From positions 832,675,337 through 832,739,336 of the forward strand of contig CM062297.1 in the NCBI GenBank assembly GCA_031216915.1: a DNA stretch of 64,000 nucleotides. The letters are read 5' to 3'. Below, piece after piece: positions 20,999 through 32,662 of this stretch; the stretch's first letter is position 1, and each line of letters starts with the position of its first letter. Below the pieces are notes generated by a model. The model was given only the letters and a program-made list of their open reading frames with translations, was not told where the DNA came from and did not search any database. The position numbers and the translations under genes are program-made. Source of the DNA: Pictodentalium vernedei. Taxonomy: Eukaryota; Mollusca; Scaphopoda; Dentaliida; Dentaliidae.

Positions 20999-23465
20999 TT
21001 AAGATTTAATCTGTTTATGTGACAGAATTGTTAGATAAATGAATTATCATGATAATCTGTATGTATCAGTGTTTGAAAACAAGATTCATTTAACAAGGTT
21101 ATTGAGATGAGCGGTATCCAAGCAAGGTGGCACAACTCAACAAGAAAGCAACTAAAGTATATTTGCAATGATTCAGGTACATGACTCCAGTAAGGTAGTA
21201 GAAGGAGATGAGGAGGGGGGGGGGGGGGGGTCAACTAGTTACAATTTATTGCTGAATGGTATCAGCGTTTGGAAGTTAATTTCATTTAACAAGGTTATTC
21301 AGTTAAGCAATATTCAAGCAGGACGGCACAACTGAACAAAACTACAAATAAAGTATAATCAGGTCAAGGACTAAGATGTTTCCTTCTCTAATATGTAACG
21401 TGTAAGAATTTTCTTTTCAGTGGTTCAGCTGAATGGCACCAGTGGGTGGGTGGGTGGGTTCTTGGGGGAGTGGGTGGGTTATTGGGAAGGGGTGTGTGGG
21501 TGGGGGCGGGTGGGTGGGTGGGGTGATGTATGAAGGGGTGGGTGGGGTTTGTAATCTTTATGGTTTGGTTCACTTGCTTCGTTACAATCCATTGGGGAGT
21601 GCCCAGTGGTATCCCCAATAGACTGCAATGAAGCAGTTTTATACAGTTCAATTTTCCTACTACTTTGCATTTTCTTTCTGACTGCTTAATTAGTTATAAT
21701 TTAGTGGTGAATGAGTTCAGGGTTTGGAGGTTAGTCTGATTTAACAAGGTTATTCGTTTGGGAGATATCACTGCAGGGGTGGTGGGTGGGGCGCAGTTGA
21801 ACAAGCTGCAATTAGAGTATAATCAAGTACCATGCTAAAATGTTTCATAATGTAATTTGTATCATAAGTACTTTTTAAGGATTCAACTTCATGGCACCTG
21901 TGAGGCAATAGATGGGGAGGGGTAGCACTTTGTTTTATTCATTTGCTATGTTACAATCAGCTGGGAAGTGCCTAGTGGTAACCCCCCCCCCACCCCCCCA
22001 CCCCCCCCCCCCAATAGAATACAACAAAGCAGTTTTCAACAGTTCACTATTTTCCACTTCCACGCCTTAAATTTGCACTATCAACATAACCTTAGTTAGT
22101 TACAAATTATTGGTGAATGGTGTGAGGGTTTCGAAGTTGGATTCATTTGACAAGGTTATTCAGCTGAGCAATATCCAAGCAAGCAAGGTGGTACAGCTGA
22201 ACAAGAGTTACAATACATTGGAGAGTACCCAGTGGTACCCCTATAGACTGCAACGAAGCAGTTTTATGCAGTTTAGTTTTATACTATCAAGCTTTAGATT
22301 TGCACTTTCTTCATAAAGGCTTAATTAGTTACAATTATTAGTGCATGGCTTCAAGGTTTGGAAGTTAGTTTCATTTAACAAGGTCATTCAATTGGATAAG
22401 ACTGAAAATAAGGTAAGTCCCAGGCTAAATGTTTCTTAATGTAATATGTAAAAAATAACGTTCCAGGAATTCAGCTATATAGCACTAGTGAAGCAGTGGA
22501 TGGGAAGGGGAGGGGGATTTGTTAGCACCTTTGTCTTGTTCATTTGCCTCCTCCCAATCCACTGGATAGTGCCTAGTTGCACCACCAGTACCTGTTGATT
22601 GCAACGAAGCAGTTCCATACAATTCAATTTTTCTACTATCTAGCTTTAGAATATCACTTTCTTCATTATGGCTTAATTAGTTACAATTTATTACCGAATG
22701 GTATCAGGGTTTGAGATTTAGTTTCAGCACTTTTGGTTTTGTTCATATACTTCGTTACAATCCATTGGAGTGTGCCCAGCGGCAGCCCCCAATAAATTGT
22801 AACGGGGCAGTTTTATGCCGTTCATTTTTTTTTCACTGACAGGCTATTGATTTGCACTTTCTTCCTGAAGGCTCAATAAGTGCAATTTATAGTGAATGGT
22901 TTCAAGGTTTGGAACTTAGTTTCATTTAATAATTTTTTTGAATTGAGCAGTATCAATGCTTTCAGGATTTGGAACTTAGTTTCATTTAATAAATTTATTC
23001 AACTGAGCAGTATCAAGGCAAGGGGGTACAGCTGAACAGCACTGCAAATAATATATAATCTCGTGAAGGGCTAAAATGTTTTATAATGTAATATGTAATC
23101 TAAGAACATATCGATGATTTACCTCCATGGCACCAGTGAGGCAGCGTGGCGGATGGGGCCTGGGGGTAGACCTTGGTTTTGTTTATTTGTTCATTTCCTT
23201 AGCTACAATCCATTGGAGAATGACCAGAGGCAGCACCCAATAGCGAGTTGGGTGGCGCCTGGGGGTGGGGTGTGGGCAGCACTTTGGGTTTTGTTCATTT
23301 GCCTCGGTACAGTCCATTTTAGAGTGGCAGCACCCAAAAGATTGCAACGAAGTAGTTTTATACAGTTCAGTTTTCTTACTACCGAGCTTTAGATTTGCAC
23401 TTCCTTTATGAAGGCTTAGTTAGTTACAATTTATTAGTGAATGGTGTCAGGGTTTGGAAGTTAGG

Positions 23466-24390
23466 GGCAAGCCCATTTCAACCCTACTCTGGTATTTTTA
23501 AATTTTGTTTCTCGCAGATCATCATCATGACAGGTCGCAGCTGACGAGGAAGAGTTCTATGGAGTCGGTTTCTGGTGGTGTTTTCTTGGTCAGTTATTAT
23601 TTTCCTCGGGAGAGAACCAGTCTGAGAGTGTGACCTCTCTAAAAAAGGTGCCACCTCTCCCCGAGGGTGATGATGTTGTATATCAGGCATCTTCAGGCAA
23701 GTACAATCTATCACTTGTTTGTATAGTCGTTGCGGCCATCATCGGCAAATATAGTCTGCATCAGGCTGATGTCGGTGAAGGCGAACTCTCTCGGATTTGC
23801 CAGATAGATAAATCGAATTCCAAATGAAAACAGCAGCCCATTTCAGGACGCTCCCCCCCCCCCCCCCCCCCAGAAGATCCAAACTTCTCTGGTTCGGTGA
23901 CAAGCCTGCGTTTTTAACCTATTTGGCAGGGACAAAAGTGCGTCCTGGAGACGTTTACAAAAAGTGCCATTAGCGGGATGCCTCCGCAGATGGAGTGAAG
24001 GGTTGTAGAATGTCCATAGCGGTTATGATGGATCCATAACGGTTAATGGGAAGGAAAAAATGTGTGTGTACTTGTAAAGGACTCGTGTGTCTTTTAGGTC
24101 ATCTGTTATCTGTAGACATAGGTCGGGAGCCAGGCGGGCGGGCGGCCGGGCGATCATTCGGACGGGCGGGTTTTGGGCTTGAGGGCATCTATATACATGA
24201 ATCCATCTGGGTTCATGGTCACTCGGCCCGGCCGGTCCGGGCCCCCTCCCGACCTGCGCGATCCCACAGCGAGTGTTATTGGAGTTAAGGTGATTCTTAT
24301 GTCGACTATTTAGGTTTTTGGCGGCTGGCGCAGATCTCATTTAGTTCATGTATTAGTTCGCTATTTTGAGGCGCTCGCAATTTTTGTCGG
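23466..24390. other. Non-coding; C tract and GC-rich block
   Basis: It contains C19 at 23853-23871 and a GC-rich block at about 24120-24260 with GGCGGGCGGGCGGCC. The GC content differs sharply from the neighbourhood. No coding exon is recognised. It may include the 3' untranslated part of the LINE fragment that follows on the minus strand. Confidence 0.4.
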
Positions 24391-24825
24391 CTAGGGTGAG
24401 TGGAGGGTCCTTAATTGTCTCGAGTTTAGCTCTTTCATCAAGGAGCTTGGTGGGTTTATCAGAGGACTCGCGGAGAGCGACGCGAAGCTCGTGATTTTGA
24501 ACTCTTTGAGGTTAGTTTTATTAGTATTATTAAGGACGAGTGCTCCGTACTCCAGTTCTGGGTGCACGAACGCTTTGTATAGTTTTTGCAGAACTGCTTC
24601 GTTGGCACCCCAGGAGATTAATTCTTTTAGTTGCTTTAGCGCCAATGTTTATAGTGTGCTGATTGAAGTTTAGCCTTTGGTCTAGAGTAATTCCGAGGAA
24701 TTTCGCCTCGGTGCTTACTGGGAGAGATTTGCCCTATAACTGCATGTCAAAGTAGCGGTTTTTAACCCTTGTGGTGAAATTTATACGTTGAGTTTTATTA
24801 ATGTTAAGTTTAATTCTCCATTTAG
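24391..24825 (-). pseudogene. LINE reverse-transcriptase C-terminal fragment (Jockey/I-like)
   Basis: In minus orientation the sequence reads LNINKTQRINFT, then RYFDMQL, FLGITLDQRLNFNQHT, ATKRINLL and, after a frameshift, LQKLYKAFVHPELEYGALV. This is the usual order at the end of the reverse-transcriptase domain and thumb of Jockey/CR1/I-type LINEs. A stop follows MQL and a frameshift lies near 24625. The fragment lacks the catalytic core (no YxDD motif seen), so it is a truncated dead copy. Confidence 0.75.
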
Positions 24826-25609
24826 CATCGGAGCTCTATGTCGTCGAGTGCTCCCTGGAGAGTTTTTTTTTTTATGTTCGATGTTCGACCCCCAGAGACC
24901 CAGAGCCCTTTATCTTCAGCGAACTACTGGTTTTCCGAAATTAACAACATTATATACAAAACAGTTTCTCATAATAGTAGCACATAAACATAACCCCTAA
25001 AGCGTAATTACATTTTTTAGAAATTCAAGATTTATCAAGCAGCGTGTAACTGTTATGTGAAGGACTAACCAGTGATTATCAACTTAAGCAACCTTTTCAT
25101 GCCAATGTTTTCGATTCTGCTCAAACAAGCGCTTCAATTAGTGCTTAATCACTATAAGCTGACGCCTTTATTCAACAGTTTTAAAATATGCCGTGGAATA
25201 TTTGTTCTTCGGAATTCCACTAGAAAAAAGCCTCTAACACAGTACAGGCTTTTCGGTTAGAGACGACCATTTCTTCGCACGCCACTCATTTTTGCCAGAA
25301 TGTGTTTGGAAGAGAGCTCCTCGGTATTCGGCTAAAAACGTCTTCATTTCACAACATTGCTATCACTGGATGACTGTACTTCATCGTCAGGAATTTATAC
25401 ATATTCACATTGGTGGACAACTTGACTGACTCGCGATTGCTTTCTTTAAATGCCACATGCATATTATTAAGCGTACATGACATCTGTAGCAGATGGTAAC
25501 AACACTGGCCGATTAATATGAAGCCCCAAACGCTTTGTTTTCGAATCATTCCGGTAAATCGCTTACACAACGGATCTAAGTTTGATTCAAGAGTTTGATT
25601 AAACAGTGA
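24826..25609. other. No gene recognised
   Basis: AT-rich sequence with short frames only. No repeat shared with the rest of the window was recognised. Confidence 0.4.
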
Positions 25610-25900
25610 GTGTTTGGGTGTGAAGGGGTCATTCAAGTCTGTGAGCGTGTTTTAGGACAAATGCTCCCCGGAAAACTGCCACAATCCAAATATGCACAGC
25701 CTGACAACTGCTTCCAGTCGAACTGGCAGCCAGGACAACTGCCCACCTCCCCCTCCTCAGTTAAATCGGCAGCCAAGACAACTGCCATCCGGTCGAATTG
25801 GCTGTCAGATCAACTGCCCCTGTCGGATTGGCAGCCAGAACAACTACTCCAATCCAAATGGGAGCCACGACAACTAGAGGGACTTTTAAAAAGACCGATA
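25610..25900 (-). repeat. ~31-bp minisatellite, inverted left end of composite
   Basis: The units contain GGCAGCCAGGACAACTGCC-like sequence. They are the reverse complement of the units at 30510-30700. The leading part (ATGCACAG.C.GACA, preceded by GGACAAATGC) also matches the right end in reverse complement. The two ends therefore form long imperfect inverted repeats around the 36-bp array. Confidence 0.7.
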
Positions 25901-26146
25901 TTGCATACAGCAAATCAGGGACCGACCTGGGCATGCGCCAGTGCGTATTTGGTTCTGAAACATCAGGACCTGGCTCTTAAATCTCAGAAATAGGCTTCTC
26001 AGTTGGCGCGTAACTTCTCAGATCATATTTTGATATTCTTTCGATGGATAATCGAGAGAGATACTCTTACATGTATTATATATATGATTATCATTTATCA
26101 TTGTTGTAGAGTGCTTAAGTTAATACTTCAAGTCTTAATTACCAAG
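25901..26146. other. No gene recognised
   Basis: Non-coding sequence between the inverted minisatellite and a palindrome. Confidence 0.4.
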
Positions 26147-26234
26147 CATTAATCTTCACTGTGGTTTCTGATCAAGTCTTGGCTGCCTAAATAGGCAGCC
26201 AAGACTTGATCAGAAACCACAGTGAAGATTAATG
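26147..26234. repeat. 88-bp palindrome, 43-bp arms, 2-nt centre
   Basis: The arms 26147-26189 and 26192-26234 appear exactly complementary, from CATTAATCTTCACTGTGG to its complement, with AA between them. Such a palindrome can form a cruciform or a long RNA hairpin. Confidence 0.9.
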
Positions 26235-26561
26235 TTTGCTATAGTGTACTAAATGAAAATGATGAGAGCTATTACATACTTGCAGTGTGTGTTACAAACA
26301 GCAGTGTGACTCCGTAAATTGAAATCTGGCGCATGAATTGAAAAAATAGGCTCCGAGGCTACAGCGTATTTTAAATAGTCCTGATCTGTCCCTGGCAAAT
26401 TTTATTTTGAGGAACGTGACAACTGTTGCTTATTCCCATTTCCTTATTCGAAATTAGTTATCAACAGGGTTTTTTGGTGTCACAACCGTCACTTCTTCCC
26501 GGTTCCTTATTCAACATTCGATATGAACCGATAAAATCGGTTGATAACAAATGTCGAATAA

Positions 26562-26801
26562 CCCTTTACCCAACGCAGACGATATCAAAATTTATTATTT
26601 TAAATATAATTTTTATAATTTTTTCAAAAAAATTCAACAAAACCATATCATGTAACCCCTCTTTGGAACGAGCTCGACGAGCTCGTTCCAAAGAGGGGTC
26701 ACATGATTTGGTTTTGTTGAAATTTTTTGAAAAATATTTTTTTTCCTCTGCTGAATTTGCATATTACGCGGGCGGATGCGGGCGATTCGTTGGGTAAAGG
26801 G
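26562..26801. mobile_element. TTAA-type hairpin MITE, family B, copy 2
   Basis: It begins CCCTTTACCCAACGCAGACG and ends CGTTGGGTAAAGGG. The flanks are ATAA on both sides (26558-26561 and 26802-26805), an unusual target for this TTAA-preferring family. The core palindrome is GACCCCTCTTTGGAACGAGC and its complement. Confidence 0.85.
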
Positions 26802-26929
26802 ATAAGGAACTGGGAATCAGTAAAGGTTGCGACCGTCAGTTAATAATGGGGAAAATATACAGTTTGAAATTTATATATTTCGCCATCGGTGTGTAGAGGG
26901 TTAATCAAATGCAGTTTCTTCTCGTGAAA

Positions 26930-29900
26930 CAGTGGTGTCAGTTATCCGTGCGCACTGGAGGCGGGGATTGCTGTCGGTTATCCGTGCGGACTGGAGGCGT
27001 GAATTGGTGTCAGTTATCCGTGCTGATTGGAGGCGAGGATTGGTGTCAGTTATCCGTGCTCACTGGAGGCGGGGTTGGTGCCGGTTATCCACTCTGACTA
27101 CATGTGGGGATTGGTGTCAGTTATCAGTGCGGACTGGAGGCAGGGATTGGTGTCAGTTATCCGTGCGGACTGGAGGCGGGGATTGGTGTCAGTTATCCGT
27201 GATGGACTGGAGGCGGGTATTGTGTCAGTTATCCGTGTTGACTACAGGTGGGGATTGGAGTCAGTTATCAGTGCAGACTGGAGGCGTGGATTGGTGTCAG
27301 TTATCCGTGATGCCTGGAGGCGGGTATTGTGTCAGTTATCCGTGCTGACTAGAGGTGGGGATTGGTGTCAGTTATCCGTGATGACTGAAGGCGGATATTG
27401 TGTCAGTTATCAGTGCTGACTAGAGGTGGGAATTGGTGGTCAGTTATCCGTGCTGATTGGAGCCGGGGACTTGTGTAAGTTATCGATGGTGGCTGGAGGT
27501 GGGGATTGGTGGCAGTTATCCGTACTGCCTGGGTCGGATGTTGGTGTCAGTTATCCGCACTGACTGGAGGCGGGGATTGGTGTCAGTTATCTGTGCTGAC
27601 TAGAGGCGGGAATTCGTGTCAGTTATCCATGCTGATTGGAGCCGGTGACTGGTGTCAGCTATCCATGCTGGCTGGAGGTGGGGATTCGTGACAGTTATCC
27701 GTACTGCCTGGGGCGGGCATTGGTGTCAGTCATCTGTGCTGACTGGAGATGGGGATTGGTGTCAGTTATCCATGCTGACTGTAGGCGGGGATTGGTGTCA
27801 GTTATCAGTGCTGACTGGAGATGGGGATTGGTGTCAGTTATCCATGCTGACTGGAGGCGAGTATTGGTGTCAATTATATGTGCTGACTCGAGGCGAGGAT
27901 TGGTGTCGGTTATCAGTGCGGATTGGAGCCGGGGACTGGTGTCAGTTATCCATGCTGGCTGGAGGTGGGGATTGGTGGCGCAGCTATCCGTGATGCCTCG
28001 GGGCGGGTATTGGTGTCAGTTATCCACACTGACTGAGGCGGGGATTGGTGTCAGTTATCTGTGCTGTCTAGAGGCGGGAATTGGTGTCAATTATCCGAGC
28101 TGATTGGAGCCGGGGACTGGTGTCAGTTATCCATGCTGGCTGGATGTGGGGATTGATGTCAGTTATCCGTACTGCCTGACTGGGTATTGGTGTCAGTTAT
28201 CTGCACTGATTGGAGGCGGGAATTGGTGTCATTTATCTGTGCTGACTGGAGATGGAGATTGGTGTAAGTTATCCATGCTGACAGGAGGTGGGGATTGGTG
28301 TCAGTTATCCGTGCTGACTGGAGGCGGGTATTGGTGTCAGTTATCCGTGTTGACTACAGGAGGGGATTGGTGTCAGTTATCCGTGCTGACTGGAGCCGGG
28401 GACTGGTGTCAGTTATCCGTGCTGACTGGGGCCGGGGACTGGTGTCAGTTATCCGTGCTGACTGGAGGTGGGGCATGGTGTCAGTTATCCGTACTGCATG
28501 GAGGCGGGGGATTGGTGTCAGTTATCTGTGCTGACTGGAGGTGAGGATTGGTGTCAGTTATGCATGCTGACTGGAGGCAGGGGTTGGTGTCAGTTATCCA
28601 TGCTGACTGGAACCGGTTACCTGTGTCAGTTATCCATGCTGAATGGAGGCCGGGATTGGTGTCAGTTATCTGTGCTGACTGGAGCCGGGGGACTGGCGTC
28701 AGTTACCTGTGCTGACTGGAGGCGAGGACTGGGGGTGGTCATCCGTGCTGACTGGAGGCGGGAATTGGTGTTAGGTATCCATGCTGACTGGAGGCGGGTA
28801 TTGGTGGCAGTTATCCGTGCTTACTGGAGGCGGGGATTGATGTCGGTTATCCGCGCTGAATGGGCGCGTGGATTTGTGTCAGTTTTCCGGGCTGAGTGGA
28901 GCCGGGGATTGTGGCAGCTATCCGTGCAGACGGGGGCGGGTATTGGTGTCAGTTATCCGCGCTGACTGGAGGCAGGGATTGGAGTCAGTTATACATGCTG
29001 ACTAGAGGTGGGAATTAGTGTCAGTTATCTGTACTGACTGAAGGTGGGGGTTCGTGCCAGTTATTCGTGCTAACTGGAAGCGGGGATTGGTGTTAGTTAT
29101 CCACGCTAACTGGAGGCGGGGATTGGTGTCAGTTATCTGTGCTGACTGGATGGCGGACTTGGTGGCGGTTATCCGTGCTGACCTGGGGGATTCGTGTTAG
29201 TTATCCGTGCTGACTGGGGCTGGTATTGGTGTCAGTTATCGATGATGACTGGAGACGGGGATTGGGTGTCAGTTATCGATGCTGACTGGAGGCGGGGATT
29301 GGTGTCAGTTATCGATACTGACTGGAGGCGGGGGGTAGGTGTCAATTATCTGTACTGACTGGAGGGGGGGGGGGGTTGGTCTCAGTTATCCGTGCTAACT
29401 GGAGGTGGGTATTGGTGTGAATTATCGATGCTGACTGGGGCGGGTATTGGTGTCAGTCATCGATACTGACTGGAGTTAGGGATTGGTGTCGGTTTTCTGC
29501 GCTGAATTGAGTCGTGCATTTGTGTCATTTATCCGTGCTGACTGGAGGCGGGGATTGGTGTCAGTTATCTGCTAACTGGAGGTGAGGATTGGTGTCAGTT
29601 ATCTGTGCTAACTGGAGGTGGAGATTGGTGTCAGTTATCCGTGAGGACTGGATGCGGGGGATTGGTGTCAGTTATCTGTACTGACTGGAGGAGGTGGGTT
29701 GGCCTCAGTTACCCGTGCTAACTGGATGTAGGTATTGGTGTCAGTTATCCATGCTAACTGGATGCGGGGAATTTGTGTTAGTTATCCGTGCTGACTGGAG
29801 CGGGTATTGGTGTCAGTTATCGATACTGACTGGAGGCGGGGATTGGTATCGGTTATCTGCGCTTAATGGAGTCGTGGATTGGTGTCAGTTATCCGTGCTG

Positions 29901-30480
29901 ACTGGAGGCGGGATTGGTGTCAGTTGTCTATGTTGACTGAAAGCGGGGATTGGTGTCACGTATATGTGCTCACTGGGGTGGGGATTGGTTTCAGTTATCT
30001 GTACTAACTGGAGGCGGAGATTGGTTTCATTTACCCATGCCGACTGGAGGCGAGGATTGGTGTCAGTTATCTGTACTGACTGGAGGAGGGGGTTGGTCTC
30101 AGTTATCCGTGCTAACTGGAGGTGAGTATTGGTGTCAGTTATCACGCTAACTGGAGGCGGGGATTGGTGTCAGTTATCCGTGCTGAGTGGAGGCGGGGTT
30201 TGGTGGCAATTATATGCGTTGACTGGAGACGGGGATTGGTGGGCAGTTATTTGCTCTAACTGGAAGCGGGGGATTGGTGTCAGTTATCCGTGCTAACTGG
30301 AGGTGGGGATTGGTGGTTGTTAGCCAAGCTTACTGGAGGCGGGGGTCGGTGGCAGTTATCCGTGCTGACTGGAGGCGGGGGTCGGTGGCAGTTATCCGTG
30401 CTGACTGGAGGCGGTGATCGGTGGCAGTTACCGGTGCTGACTGGAGGCGGGGATTGGTGGCAGTTATCCTGGCAGTTAAT
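26930..30480 (+). repeat. 36-bp minisatellite array, ~3.5 kb, ~98 units
   Basis: The unit is close to TGGTGTCAGTTATCCGTGCT followed by GACTGGAGGCGGGGAT. Variants include GGAGCCGGGGAC, GATGCCTGGAGGCGGGTA and GCTAACTGGAGG, some of which recur in groups, hinting at higher-order duplication. Because 36 is divisible by 3, several frames stay open for 60-165 codons as 12-residue repeats such as WCQLSVLTGGGD. No start context, splice signal or selection pattern supports translation. A G9 expansion occurs at about 29365-29375. Confidence 0.95.
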
Positions 30481-30509
30481 TCACCTTGGGGATAAATTTC
30501 CTGTCTGTT

Positions 30510-30780
30510 AATCCAACAGGGGGCGGTTGTCCTGGCTACCAATTTGACTGGGCTGGCTTGGCAGTTGTCCTGGCAGCCAACAGGACTAGGGGCAGTTGTC
30601 CAGACTGTCAATTTGACTTGGGGCTGTTGTTCTGGCTGACAATTTGTCTGGGGATGGCAGTTGTCCAAACTGCCAATATGAATGGGGCATATGTCCGACT
30701 GTGCATTTTTGGAATGGGCCAGCAGACGGGGTGGGGCCGCACTTGTCCGAAACGGTATATTCCCAACACAATATTTAAAA
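30510..30780 (+). repeat. ~31-bp minisatellite, right end of composite
   Basis: Units like GGCAGTTGTCCTGGCTGYCA plus TTTGACTGGG continue from the 36-bp array, and the two unit types are visibly related. The terminal part (GACTGTGCATTTTTGGAAT) is the inverted counterpart of 25660-25710. Confidence 0.7.
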
Positions 30781-31114
30781 AATTGAATCTGAATCCCACA
30801 TCGTCACAAAAACTGAATCACCGTTAAACATCCATTTGGTGGATTTATTACAGGCATTTTTGATAAAAGGCAAAGACTGCCAAACGAACATCCAGCCAGT
30901 AAATGACCATGTTCAGCCTGTTGGTCCTATATCACAATTTGAGGCATAATTTTGTCCCTTAATGCAACTAGAAATTTAAGCAGTTGCATCTTTTTGATAG
31001 AGCTTCGTGAGCTCTGTCAAACGAGATTGAATTAATTAAATTCCCAGCTGTGTCATAGGAAAAAGTTTGCAGGTTGAAATGTTGAGGTGCTGACATCATT
31101 TTGCAAGAAGTTAA

Positions 31115-31336
31115 TCCTTTACCTAACGAATCGCCCGCATCCGCCCCGTAATATGCAAATTCAGCAATATTATTTTTCAAAACATTTCAACAAAACCATA
31201 TCATGTGACCCCTCGTTGGAACGAGCTCGTTCCAACGAGGGGTCACATGATATGGTTTTGGTTAAATGTTTTGAAAAATTAAAAAAAATAATTTTTAAAA
31301 TAATAAATTTTGATATCGTCTGCGTTGGGTAAAGGG
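31115..31336. mobile_element. TTAA hairpin MITE, family B, copy 3 (inverted)
   Basis: TTAA lies at 31111-31114 and 31337-31340. Relative to copies 1 and 2 it is reversed: it starts with the GAATCGCCCGCATCCGCC side and ends with the CAGACG...side. The palindromic centre has lost the short CGACG spacer. The terminal motif on the left has drifted to TCCTTTACC. Confidence 0.8.
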
Positions 31337-31466
31337 TTAAATGCACATGTAGAACAAGCATTTGGAGTTTCTTCAAATAACACATTTTCTTGATTAATAA
31401 TAAATACCTCATTGGCCATCCGTTTGTTTGTCGTGGTTCACATATGAGAAGATATTGTTTACTCCT

Positions 31467-31483
31467 CCCCCCCCCCCCCCCCC
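31467..31483. repeat. C17 homopolymer
   Basis: An uninterrupted run of cytosines between two TTAA elements. Confidence 0.95.
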
Positions 31484-31594
31484 AATATTATACTCTCCCC
31501 CAGCTCCATCTCTCCTCCTATTAAGGTGCGACATTTTCTTGTTAACCGTTTATCTGACACGAATAAACATGTCACTTACATGAAAAGTTCTTAA

Positions 31595-31840
31595 CCCTTT
31601 ACCCAACGTAACGGCCAAAACCGGCCAGCGCCATTCTCAAAAATCGCCAAATAATTTTCACTATTTTTTTCATTTTTTTGTCTCAAAAACATAGGTTATG
31701 ACCCCTCGTTGGAACGAGCTCGTCGAGCTCGTTCCAACGAGGGGTCATAACCTATGTTTTTGAGACAAAAAAATGAAAAAAATTAGTTATTCAAGAATTT
31801 TTTTTGCAAGTGTCGTCTGCTTTTCATGTTAGGTAAAGGG
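31595..31840. mobile_element. TTAA hairpin MITE, family A, copy 2
   Basis: TTAA flanks lie at 31591-31594 and 31841-31844. The left end is CCCTTTACCCAACGTAACGG and the right end is TGTTAGGTAAAGGG. The centre is a ~115-bp palindrome. Outside the palindrome only the outer ~14 bases are inverted repeats, so the two flanks of the hairpin are different sequences. Confidence 0.85.
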
Positions 31841-31844
31841 TTAA

Positions 31845-32020
31845 ATAACTTAAAATTTTCTTCTTTTTACCTCATAATTTATGACCCATCATTCGAACGT
31901 GCTCGTTGCAATGAGGGGTTATTAGCGATATTTTTTAGGCGAAAATTGAAAATATAATAAAAACCGAATTGAGAATCGTCATTGTAAAGATAGTTACGGT
32001 TAGTAAAGTGTTAGTATAGT
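31845..32020. mobile_element. Old family A copy
   Basis: The central GACCCATCATTCGAACGTGC and GTTGCAATGAGGGG parts correspond to the family A core but are diverged. The element directly adjoins copy 2. Confidence 0.55.
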
Positions 32021-32155
32021 TGTAGATTGATATCTGTGTTGCATACCAAACTACCAACAAGGAGAGCTGTTTTCCCTGCTTACCTGGTCAATGTTTGAAA
32101 AGAGCTTCTTGTTACATTTTTGCATATTTGTTCAGAGCGCTCAGACGAATACCTG

Positions 32156-32509
32156 GGGAACGCGGTGGCTCAGTGGTAGACTGTTGGACTTCTATGCTAG
32201 AGGTCTCGAGTTCGATCTCCGTTTGGGACTGCACGCGTTGTGTCCTTGGACAAGGCACTTTATCCCCGTTGCCTAGATGGGGCACGATGACGCCGTGTAC
32301 TAAAGCGTACTGCACGTCGATGGTGCACATGTCTTCGACCGCTGTGCCCCTGCTTGAACAGAGTTAGATTGTTGAGGAGCTGACAGCTGCTCGTCGATGC
32401 TCGGTGGATCTATCCGGGTACTCCGGCAACCTCCACTATTAAAACTGTCACGGTCATGATTAGCCATTGTGCATAAGTATGTGACCTTAAACACAAATAA
32501 ATGAATGAT
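32156..32509 (+). mobile_element. Near-full-length tRNA-derived SINE
   Basis: The head GCGGTGGCTCAGTGGTAGAC resembles an RNA polymerase III A box. CGAGTTCGATCTCCG about 40 bases later resembles a B box. The body contains TGTGTCCTTGGACAAGGCAC, the TACTGCACGTCGATGG block and the CACGGTCATGATTAGCCATT block. The tail is short AAATAAATGAATGAT. The target duplication GAATACCTG is at 32147-32155 and 32510-32518, giving a ~354-bp element. I do not assign it to a named SINE superfamily. Confidence 0.85.
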
Positions 32510-32662
32510 GAATACCTGTCTATTTTTGTATCGACAAACGTTCACCTCTTGTTAATCTCTAAATTTTATTATATTCCATTTGTGTCTATCTCCAAAAGAG
32601 TATCACACATTAACTTTGATCGATGAGCTCGTTCCAATGAGGGGACTAAGGGTGTGTTTTAA

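Larger units (their letters stand above)
17600..23465. repeat. Degenerate ~0.4-kb satellite array with G tracts
   Basis: The repeated order in each unit is a GATTCAGCTCCATGGCACC block, a G-rich tract, a GTTCATTTGCTTCGTTACAA block, CAACGAAGCAGTTTTATACAG, TTTAGATTTGCACTTTCTTC, GTTACAATTTATT and a GGTATCAGGGTTTG block. Landmarks recur at about 17748, 19270, 19540, 19950, 20337, 21171, 21423, 21881, 22462 and 23112. Spacing is about 0.39-0.46 kb where uninterrupted. The G-rich position has expanded independently, for example to G18 at 19586-19603 and G32 at 20379-20410. An insertion-like segment occupies about 18000-19030 and a TTAA element lies at 20762-20998. No coding function is seen in the units. 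Confidence 0.8.

Noticed and set aside
24120..24260. CpG-island promoter
   Set aside because: The GC-rich block is short and dominated by GGCGGGCGG repeats. No gene starts beside it.
26932..30150. Many 60-165-codon frames with 12-residue repeats
   Set aside because: They follow from a 36-bp tandem repeat. All frames show the same pattern, and no start, splice or selection evidence exists.
26930..30480. Resemblance to a CRISPR array (36-bp repeats)
   Set aside because: Repeats are directly adjacent with no unique spacers, the genome is eukaryotic, and no cas-like gene is present.
32091..32545. Small proteins in SINE copies (also 12051-12435, 47544-48092, 57613-57915, 58092-58385)
   Set aside because: They lie within non-coding tRNA-derived SINEs and are not conserved in frame among copies.
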